A stretch of 13,846 nucleotides of DNA from a bacterium (GTDB lineage Bacteria > Patescibacteriota > Minisyncoccia > Phycocordibacterales > UBA9973). Position numbers and translations under genes: made by a program. The notes under the pieces are model-generated. The model searched no databases, was not told where the DNA came from, and was given only the letters and a program-made list of their open reading frames with translations. The DNA lies in contig JAKALJ010000005.1 in NCBI GenBank assembly GCA_021813175.1, positions 1 to 13,846 of the forward strand. Reading direction: 5' to 3'. Positions 1 through 5,269 of the stretch are shown here, in pieces. The stretch's first letter is position 1. The number at the start of each line of letters is the position of its first letter.

Positions 1-295
1 CCGCCGACGATTCTTTTTTCAGTTCAAAATCTCTTTGTCCATGTATCTGTATGCCTGTCTGTTGCCGCGGTTCGCCAGGAAACGGCCATATAATTCTGGC
101 TCTGACTTCGCTCTGTTCGGGCGCCGCAGCCGGCGCGGGCGGCGCGGATTCCGACCCGGCTCCCGCTGTCCTAAAACCCTCCTCCGCATCCTCCAGATTC
201 CATCCATTAGCCAGCAGGTCTCCCGCGATTTTTTCCCGGCTGTTTCCTAAAGACAACTGCTTTTTGATGTAGTCCACTAATTCCTTGGTAATCAT
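1..295 (-). CDS. Partial hypothetical protein with CPR-type N-terminal helical domain (3' end outside window)
   Basis: An open frame starts at ATG 295-293 and stays open to the left edge, so only the first 98 residues are visible and the C-terminus is missing. Residues 1-45 (beginning MITKELVDYIKKQ, then SREKIAGDLLANGW and LEDAEEGF) form a short amphipathic-helix module. I recognise this type from the N-termini of many Parcubacteria proteins; it resembles a small UBA/SHOCT-like helical domain. A low-complexity Ala/Pro/Ser/Glu linker follows (about 46-64), then a stretch with no domain I can name. AGGCGG lies 3 nt before the ATG, too close for a normal Shine-Dalgarno. A TATAAT hexamer lies 11 nt upstream. 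The overlapping frame at 19-207 has Arg-rich, unstructured composition and looks like a shadow. Function unknown. Confidence 0.7.
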   Translation of the reverse strand, partial: MITKELVDYIKKQLSLGNSREKIAGDLLANGWNLEDAEEGFRTAGAGSESAPPAPAAAPEQSEVRARIIWPFPGEPRQQTGIQIHGQRDFELKKESSA

Positions 296-306
296 ATACC
301 GCCTAA

Positions 307-335
307 ATTATATAATTCTTTCTTCTCTCCTGGAA
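307..335 (-). promoter_or_regulatory. Possible promoter of the partial gene at 1-295
   Basis: On the minus strand an exact TATAAT occupies 312-307, 11 nt before the ATG at 295. The hexamer 17 nt further upstream (335-330) reads TTCCAG, only 3/6 matches to TTGACA. There is no TG extension. If used, the leader would be about 4-5 nt. Weak support. Confidence 0.35.
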
Positions 336-422
336 GTGGAAAGCCCGCCGGGCGTACGGATTTTCCATCTTTTGGCTTTATACTGCCCAATGGTATTAGA
401 AAATATTACAGATAAATTTTTG

Positions 423-495
423 TCCGCCCGGGGGGAATCGAACCCTCGACCCTCTCCTTAAAAGGGAGCTGCTCTACCGACTGAGCTACGGGCGG
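423..495 (-). tRNA. tRNA-Lys (anticodon UUU)
   Basis: The minus strand folds into a full cloverleaf. The acceptor stem is CCGCCCG (495-489) with CGGGCGG (430-424) and discriminator A423. T8 and A9 are followed by D stem GCTC/GAGC with loop AGTCGGTA. The anticodon loop CTTTTAA (464-458) puts TTT at 462-460. The variable loop is 5 nt, and the T loop TTCGATT (442-436) sits on a 5-bp stem with one A-C mismatch. Position 27-43 is a G-A mismatch, so the anticodon stem has four Watson-Crick pairs. CCA is not encoded (the bases after the discriminator are CAA), so a CCA-adding enzyme is needed. It lies on the same strand as the gene at 592-1128 and could be transcribed from it or from its own promoter; none stands out. 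Confidence 0.95.
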
Positions 496-591
496 AAAAA
501 ACGACCTCAGCGCTCGGAATTAAAATCTATCCCGCTATGCCATTACTAGAACAAACCAAATATATAGGAAACTAACCATAAAATCAAGAAT

Positions 592-1128
592 TTATCCTTG
601 TTTTTTCAGCCAGTCAATCATTTTTTGGAAAGTGGCGGGGCCGGCATTGCCGTCGGGGGACAGACCTTCCGCTTTTTGGAAAGCGGCTACCGCTGAGACT
701 GTGCCCTTGCCGTAATCATTATCCACTTTGATGGAAGTATTTCCATAGGTTTGCAAGAATTTTTGTACTGTGCCCACCCGAGTACCCTGCGATTTTTCTT
801 TCATTACTACTTTGTCGCTGATCAATTTCTGCAATTGGCCTATCAAGTCCTGGTATTTGTAGCTGGCCGGGGTCTGATTTTGAACGGACGGTTGGTCGGT
901 TCCCGAAGCGCTTGGAGCGGGCTGGCTTTCCGATTGCAGGGCGGAAAGCTGGTTTTCCAGCTTGCTTACCTGGTCTCGCAACGCTTGATTTTCTTTAAGG
1001 AGGTCCGCTTCTCTTTGCTTTGAAGCGCTTAGGCTTCCCGGTTCCAAAGTGGCGAAAGCCCAATAAGCGGCCACTATTGTCAAAATTAGAATAATAAGCA
1101 CGATTAATATTGATTTAAATTTTTCCAT
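592..1128 (-). CDS. Membrane-anchored peptidoglycan-binding (PGBD) protein
   Basis: The protein has 178 residues. Residues 7-25 form a single very hydrophobic segment (ILIVLIILILTIVAAYWAF) after a short Lys-containing N-terminus, suggesting an uncleaved anchor with the rest outside. Residues about 36-68 are a heptad-rich coiled coil (KQREADLLKENQALRDQVSK). A Ser/Pro/Gln linker runs to about 90. Residues 117-175 match peptidoglycan-binding domain 1: a VGTVQKFLQTYG helix, a short loop, KGTVSAVAAFQKAEGLSPDG and GPATFQKMIDWL, the repeat-like fold that recognises wall peptides. The likely role is tethering membrane to cell wall, or targeting a partner to the wall; no catalytic domain is present. 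The ATG at 1128 gives the anchor its correct N-terminus. The gene follows the glycosyltransferase at 1145-2776 on the same strand with a 16-nt gap that also holds a good promoter. Confidence 0.85.
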   Translation of the reverse strand: MEKFKSILIVLIILILTIVAAYWAFATLEPGSLSASKQREADLLKENQALRDQVSKLENQLSALQSESQPAPSASGTDQPSVQNQTPASYKYQDLIGQLQKLISDKVVMKEKSQGTRVGTVQKFLQTYGNTSIKVDNDYGKGTVSAVAAFQKAEGLSPDGNAGPATFQKMIDWLKKQG

Positions 1129-1138
1129 AGTACCCGCG

Positions 1139-1167
1139 ATTATATCATTTATTAATGATATTTTCCA
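1139..1167 (-). promoter_or_regulatory. Extended -10 promoter of the peptidoglycan-binding protein gene
   Basis: The minus strand reads TGA-TATAAT (1147-1139), a perfect -10 with TGN extension, then 10 nt to the ATG at 1128. A TGGAAA hexamer (1167-1162, 4/6 to TTGACA) lies 17 nt upstream. The TGA of the extension is also the stop codon of the upstream gene. The predicted leader is about 3-4 nt, too short for a Shine-Dalgarno. Confidence 0.6.
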
Positions 1168-2776
1168 CCAGTTTCTCTTGTCCGGGATACAAAAACAAAA
1201 GCCAGCGCCGGGCCAAGTCTTTTTTACCCTCCGCTAAATAGAGGAGGATAAGGTTTTGATAAGTCCCGACATAAGGAAAAGGAACCGTAAGCGCTTCAAA
1301 ATACAGTTTTTCCGCCTTTTTATAATCGCCGAGTTTGAAATATACCAGGCCGAGATTGTTCAAGCCCTTGGAATATACCGGCTTGATGCTTCGGGAATAT
1401 TCGAGTTCTTTTTTCGCTTTTTGCAAATCTCCGCGCAATAGATACATGGCTCCGGCATTTGAAGCGGATAGCACGCTCTCTGGCGCGCACTTGGCGGCGG
1501 CTAGGAACAGCCGTTCTTCCGTGAGCCATTTTCCTTGTTCCATAAAAGTGAAAATTCCATAGACCGCAAGGATGGCCACGAGCAAAATAGTTATTATCCA
1601 AAAAATTATTTTCGCTTTTTTTCTGTTGCTTTCTGCCTGCTCAAATATTTTTTCGTAAGCTCGCCACACCAAGAAAACCGCGATAAAACATATGCCAAGG
1701 GAAGGGAAAAGGAAAAGTCGTTCGCCGGCTATAGCCCCGATGGGAAAGAAAAAATTTGACACCGGTAGAAAGGAAAAGAAAAAAATACCCGCCCCCAAGG
1801 ATATGGCCGGCTCTTTTTTGATAAAGGCAAACAGAAGAGCAATCATCAGCAGGAAAAATCCGAGGCCTAAAAGGACACTCGGATCCGAGAATGAATGAAC
1901 CACCGGAATTTGATTGTAAGAATAATCAGAACAGAGACCCAGGGGAACGAAGGTTTTTGAGAGATACATCCCGAGCACTTTGAAAGCCGTGGCCACCCGC
2001 GAAAACGTATCGGAAAAAATCAGCGGATTTTCTATGATGCTAGTTTTCACCCCACCGATGTAGTTTTGGGGAGTGAGAGCGAAAAAGCGAAGAAAAAAGT
2101 AAAAAGCGGCAGCCAGTATGGTGGCGTAGACCGGCCAGTCCGCCAGCCGGCGGATTTTATCCCGGAATTTACCGCCGAAATTGTTTTCCCGGAAAAACAA
2201 AATCAGAAAAACCAGGGGTATGGCCGCCACCGCCATTTCCTTAGAAGCAATAGCCAGGAAAATCCAGATTCCGATAAGCCATGGCCTCGGTTTTTTCTCT
2301 CGGGCGCATTCATGCATGGCCAGCACGGAGAAAAGAAGGGCTAAAATATCTCCCCGGCCGGTAATGTTTGCCACCGCTTCGGTGTGGATCGGCAGTATTA
2401 GAAAAAGGATAGCCACCCAAAAAGCCGGCCCTTTCCTTTTAAATATTTTTTCAGCCAGAAGGTATATAAAAAAACTTGCGAGCGCGTACAGGAGAATATT
2501 CTCTAAGTGAAACCAAGCCGGACTTTGCCCGAACACGGAAAGATCCAAGGCAAAGTTCGCTATCGTGAACGGACGGTATAGAGCGGTGCTCATGTCCCAA
2601 TACGGATGCAAGAGTATCTGCCCTAAATTTCCGCCGGTAAGCCAGCTTGCGTTCTCTAATATATAAACATCGTCCTTCACAAAATCTCCCGCCAGAGATT
2701 GTCCATAAAGGAGAATGACTAGAAATAGAAGAATAAAAAATATGTTTTGTTTTTTGCTCAGCAGGTTTTTCAGCAT
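1145..2776 (-). CDS. GT-C membrane glycosyltransferase, TMTC/DUF1736-like, with C-terminal TPR repeats
   Basis: With the ATG at 2776 the protein is 543 residues. TM1 spans about 11-27, followed by an extracytoplasmic loop with acidic pair D35-D36 (FVKDDVYIL), typical of the catalytic first loop of GT-C enzymes. LYRPF (66-70) and HTEAVANITGRGD (131-143) match the conserved blocks of the TMTC protein O-mannosyltransferase family. About ten further hydrophobic helices follow to residue ~400. The C-terminus (~430-535) carries about three TPR-like helix pairs (SNAGAMYLLRGDLQKAKKEL, LNNLGLVYFKLGDYKKAEKL). By family, it would transfer a sugar from a polyprenyl-phosphate donor to secreted proteins; the acceptor is unknown. 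The frame stays open 132 nt further upstream through a palindromic repeat. I chose 2776 because a hydrophobic N-terminus and an extended -10 directly precede it. Confidence 0.75.
   Translation of the reverse strand: MLKNLLSKKQNIFFILLFLVILLYGQSLAGDFVKDDVYILENASWLTGGNLGQILLHPYWDMSTALYRPFTIANFALDLSVFGQSPAWFHLENILLYALASFFIYLLAEKIFKRKGPAFWVAILFLILPIHTEAVANITGRGDILALLFSVLAMHECAREKKPRPWLIGIWIFLAIASKEMAVAAIPLVFLILFFRENNFGGKFRDKIRRLADWPVYATILAAAFYFFLRFFALTPQNYIGGVKTSIIENPLIFSDTFSRVATAFKVLGMYLSKTFVPLGLCSDYSYNQIPVVHSFSDPSVLLGLGFFLLMIALLFAFIKKEPAISLGAGIFFFSFLPVSNFFFPIGAIAGERLFLFPSLGICFIAVFLVWRAYEKIFEQAESNRKKAKIIFWIITILLVAILAVYGIFTFMEQGKWLTEERLFLAAAKCAPESVLSASNAGAMYLLRGDLQKAKKELEYSRSIKPVYSKGLNNLGLVYFKLGDYKKAEKLYFEALTVPFPYVGTYQNLILLYLAEGKKDLARRWLLFLYPGQEKLVENIINK
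2139..2154. repeat. GC-rich mini-palindrome in the glycosyltransferase gene
   Basis: TCCGCC-AGCC-GGCGGA, a 6-bp perfect stem with a 4-nt loop. The same 16 bases occur inverted at 11504-11519, at the apex of the palindromic element between ruvA and rpsT. A close relative is at 4020-4037 in uvrB. Here it is coding (IRRLADW on the minus strand) and may not be an insertion. Confidence 0.5.
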
Positions 2777-2783
2777 CGTTTTT

Positions 2784-2792
2784 ATGATATCA
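2784..2792 (-). promoter_or_regulatory. Extended -10 element of the GT-C glycosyltransferase gene
   Basis: The minus strand reads TGA-TATCAT (5/6 to TATAAT), then AAAAACG and the ATG at 2776. No -35 is recognisable at the expected distance, as is common for extended -10 promoters. It predicts transcription starting at or within 1-2 nt of the start codon. The motif is itself a near-palindrome, so confidence is moderate. Confidence 0.45.
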
Positions 2793-2819
2793 TTTTTTTG
2801 GTGTATAGTGGGATAATAG

Positions 2820-2935
2820 GGCCGAAGGGAGGACTTAAATTTTGCGAGGTCCTCGGTTCTCCTCGCCCAAAGTTTGCTCCTTTGGAGCTGGAAGCTCGGC
2901 CAGACCATCGCAAAATTTAAGTCCTCCCTTCGGCC
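2820..2935. repeat. Palindromic element A (intergenic, upstream of uvrB)
   Basis: A 28-bp perfect inverted repeat (2820-2847 against 2908-2935, outer end GGCCGAAGGGAGG, inner end TTTTGCGA) is extended by GGTC/GACC after a one-base bulge and encloses a 59-nt core (2848-2906). The core holds two small hairpins, GCTCC-TTT-GGAGC and GAGCT-GGA-AGCTC. The last 48 bases (2861-2908) are repeated with one change in element D inside uvrC. The first 14 and last 13 core bases are repeated exactly in element C inside uvrB. The core has no stop codon in any of the six frames. The element lies between divergent genes and ends 9 nt before the uvrB ATG. No target-site duplication is obvious. Confidence 0.9.
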
Positions 2936-2944
2936 TCTTCAAGT

Positions 2945-5269
2945 ATGCCCACAAAAAACAAAAATTTTATACTTAAAAGCGCGTTTAAGCCGGCTGGGGA
3001 CCAGCCCAAAGCAATTTCGGCGTTGTCTCTCGGTCTTGCCAAAGGCATGAAAAAGCAGACTCTGCTCGGCGCCACCGGCACGGGCAAGACTTTTACTATG
3101 GCAAATGTAATCGCTGAATATGACAAGCCGACACTGGTCATCGCCCACAACAAAACCCTGGCTGCCCAGCTAGCCCAGGAGTTCCGCGGATTTTTTCCGG
3201 ACGCTGCCGTGCATTATTTTGTCTCTTATTACGATTACTATCAACCGGAAGCGTATATGCCGGTGTCGGATACATATATAGAAAAGGACGCGCAGATTAA
3301 CAAAGAAATAGACCGCCTGCGCCACGCCAGCACCCAGGCATTGCTGACCAGACGCGATGTAATTATTGTGGCCAGTGTTTCTTGTATCTACGGCTTGGGG
3401 TCGCCGGAAGAATATGAAAAAGTGAATTTGAAATTGGAAGTGGGAATGCGAACGGATCGCACCGCGCTCATGAAGCGCCTGGTCGGCATATATTTTGAGC
3501 GCACCAACGCCGATCTTGCCCCGGGCACTTTCCGCTCTATCGGCTCGCGGGTGGAATTTATGCCAGTCTCCGAGACAGTGATGTATCAGACAGAAATAGA
3601 AGGCGGGAAGATTTCGCGGATCCTGAAGGTGGATCCGGTGTCTTCACAGGTGCTTTCCGAAGAGAAAAATATTTTTGTTTTTCCAGCCAAGCATTTCATC
3701 ACCGATGAATCGGAGAAGAAGCGGGCTATTGCCGCTATCCGGGAAGAACTGAAAACCCAGCTGAAAAAATTTGAAAAAGAAGGAAAGCTCTTGGAGGCGG
3801 AACGCCTAAAGCGCCGGACCAATTATGATTTAGCCATGATGCAGGAGATCGGCTACTGCAACGGCATTGAGAACTATTCTCGGCATCTATCCGGCAAGGC
3901 GGCTGGCGAGCCGCCCGAAACATTACTCTCTTATTTTCCGCACATAACCGATGGCACCGGAGAAGGTAAAGATCTTTCTTTGCGGGGTGTCTCGCAGGCC
4001 GACGGGCCGAGAGGCAGCGCTCCGCCAGCAGGCGGAGACAGCGACCCCGCAAGGAAAGATTCTTTACCTTCTCCGGATTTCTTGACGATTATAGATGAAT
4101 CGCACGTGACTCTTCCGCAATTGCGAGGTATGTATGCCGGAGACGTTTCCCGTAAAGAAACGTTGGTGGAATACGGGTTCCGTTTACCTTCCGCGAAAGA
4201 TAACCGACCTCTAAAATATGAGGAATTTGAACAGAGGATCGGCCCTGTGATCTATACCAGCGCCACTCCCGGAGAAGAAGAAAAAAAAGAAAGTAACCAG
4301 ATCGTGGAGCAGATCATCCGCCCGACCGGACTTTTGGATCCGGAGATTATTGTGAGACCTATAAGCGAACAGACGAGCCGGCAGAAGGAGAAGGATTTTG
4401 CAAGGTCCTCGGTTCTCTTCACCCGTCGAAAGTCGGGCTCGGCCAGACCCTCGCAGAATGCTCATGCCCCGTGCGGCTACAAAGGGCAGATTCAAGATTT
4501 TATCCAAGAAGCGGAGAAAACAGTAAAAAGAGGTTTCCGGGTTCTGGCAACCACTCTTACCAAGAAAATGGCCGAAGATCTTGCCGCATATTTGAAGGAT
4601 CCGCCGGCGGGCGAAAAAATCAAAGCCGAATATCTGCATAGCGAGGTTAAAACCATTGAACGTATCCAAATACTCACTAATTTTCGCAAAGGGAAGTTTG
4701 ATATTTTAGTGGGGGTGAACCTTTTGCGCGAAGGACTGGATCTGCCGGAAGTCGCGCTCATAGGCATCCTGGACGCGGACAAAGAAGGATTTCTGCGATC
4801 CGAAACTTCACTCATCCAAACTATCGGCCGAGCGGCCCGCAATGCCGAAGGAAAGGTAATTTTATACGCGGATGTTCTGACCGGTTCTATGCAAAAAGCA
4901 ATCAACGAAACCAACCGCCGGCGCGCCGTCCAGATCGCCTACAACAAAAAACACGGCATCACTCCGAAAACCATCATGAAAAACATCAAGGATATCACCG
5001 AGGAGCTCAAAAGCGAACATGACAAAGCGGTAAAGTCCGAACTGGATGCGGATATTGATCTTTTCCGCCGGACGATGCGCGAGACGCAGAGGGTCGCAAA
5101 GAAGAAACAAAAGACTTTCGCGCTCTCGGATGCCGAATGGGACAAGCTGGTATTTGAGAAAATAATCAAGATGAAAGAAAAAGAAATGAAAACAGCGGTA
5201 AAAGAACTGGACTTTGAGACCGCGGCCATCCTGCGCGACGAGATTGCCGAGTTAAAAGAAAGAATATGA
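2945..5269 (+). CDS. uvrB: UvrABC excinuclease subunit B, with two in-frame palindromic insertions
   Basis: UvrB is the damage-verifying helicase of nucleotide excision repair, loaded by UvrA and partnering UvrC. Visible motifs are Walker A GATGTGKT (42-49), the damage-probing beta-hairpin region around YYDYYQPEAYMP (95-106), DESH (384-387), KETLVEYGFRLPSA, the helicase block VGVNLLREGLDLPE, QTIGRAARN, and a C-terminal UVR motif (DFETAAILRDEIAELKERI) that binds UvrC. At 774 residues it is about 100 longer than usual. The excess is two insertions: residues 333-377 (135 nt, between YFP and DFLTIIDESH) and 474-512 (117 nt, between VRPI and KGQIQDFI). Both coincide with palindromic elements (B and C), and removing them gives an ordinary-looking 690-residue UvrB. 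A smaller extra PPAG sits at CCGCCGGCGG (4601-4610). All catalytic motifs are intact. ATG 2945 has no Shine-Dalgarno; element A lies immediately upstream. Confidence 0.97.
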   Translation: MPTKNKNFILKSAFKPAGDQPKAISALSLGLAKGMKKQTLLGATGTGKTFTMANVIAEYDKPTLVIAHNKTLAAQLAQEFRGFFPDAAVHYFVSYYDYYQPEAYMPVSDTYIEKDAQINKEIDRLRHASTQALLTRRDVIIVASVSCIYGLGSPEEYEKVNLKLEVGMRTDRTALMKRLVGIYFERTNADLAPGTFRSIGSRVEFMPVSETVMYQTEIEGGKISRILKVDPVSSQVLSEEKNIFVFPAKHFITDESEKKRAIAAIREELKTQLKKFEKEGKLLEAERLKRRTNYDLAMMQEIGYCNGIENYSRHLSGKAAGEPPETLLSYFPHITDGTGEGKDLSLRGVSQADGPRGSAPPAGGDSDPARKDSLPSPDFLTIIDESHVTLPQLRGMYAGDVSRKETLVEYGFRLPSAKDNRPLKYEEFEQRIGPVIYTSATPGEEEKKESNQIVEQIIRPTGLLDPEIIVRPISEQTSRQKEKDFARSSVLFTRRKSGSARPSQNAHAPCGYKGQIQDFIQEAEKTVKRGFRVLATTLTKKMAEDLAAYLKDPPAGEKIKAEYLHSEVKTIERIQILTNFRKGKFDILVGVNLLREGLDLPEVALIGILDADKEGFLRSETSLIQTIGRAARNAEGKVILYADVLTGSMQKAINETNRRRAVQIAYNKKHGITPKTIMKNIKDITEELKSEHDKAVKSELDADIDLFRRTMRETQRVAKKKQKTFALSDAEWDKLVFEKIIKMKEKEMKTAVKELDFETAAILRDEIAELKERI
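3957..4076. repeat. Palindromic element B (in frame within uvrB)
   Basis: Left arm 3957-3988 pairs with right arm 4044-4076: 31 pairs with one mismatch and one bulge (outer end CCGGAGAAGGTAAAGA, inner end TTGCGGGGT). The 55-nt GC-rich interior ends in a hairpin CTCCGCC-AGCA-GGCGGAG (4020-4037). The interior lacks stop codons in all six frames. It does not share the GGTC...GACC core of elements A, C and D, so it is a different family or a much diverged member. The boundaries of the extra coding sequence (3941-4075, flanked by CCG) are inferred from the expected YFP-DFL junction of UvrB. Confidence 0.85.
4376..4478. repeat. Palindromic element C (in frame within uvrB, decayed arms)
   Basis: The core 4404-4449 begins with GGTCCTCGGTTCTC and ends with GCTCGGCCAGACC, both identical to element A. 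Its middle is shorter and different, with a CCCG/CGGG mini-stem. The flanking arms (4376-4403 and 4450-4478) still pair at about 17 of 28 positions and each resembles the arm of element A (GCCG near the outer end, ATTTTGC-like inner end). It looks like an older copy of the same family. The extra UvrB residues (474-512) cover it. Confidence 0.75.

Noticed and set aside
2804..2817. TATAGT/GATAAT as the uvrB promoter
   Set aside because: No -35-like hexamer at a suitable distance and no TGN extension in the right place; left unassigned.
2777..2908. 44-codon N-terminal extension of the glycosyltransferase to 2908
   Set aside because: It consists mainly of palindromic element A read on the minus strand, which is open in all six frames. 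The hydrophobic N-terminus and an extended -10 fit the ATG at 2776.
2820..2935. Element A as a bidirectional terminator
   Set aside because: It lies between the 5' ends of divergent genes, where no terminator is needed, and the stem is not followed by a T-tract on either strand.
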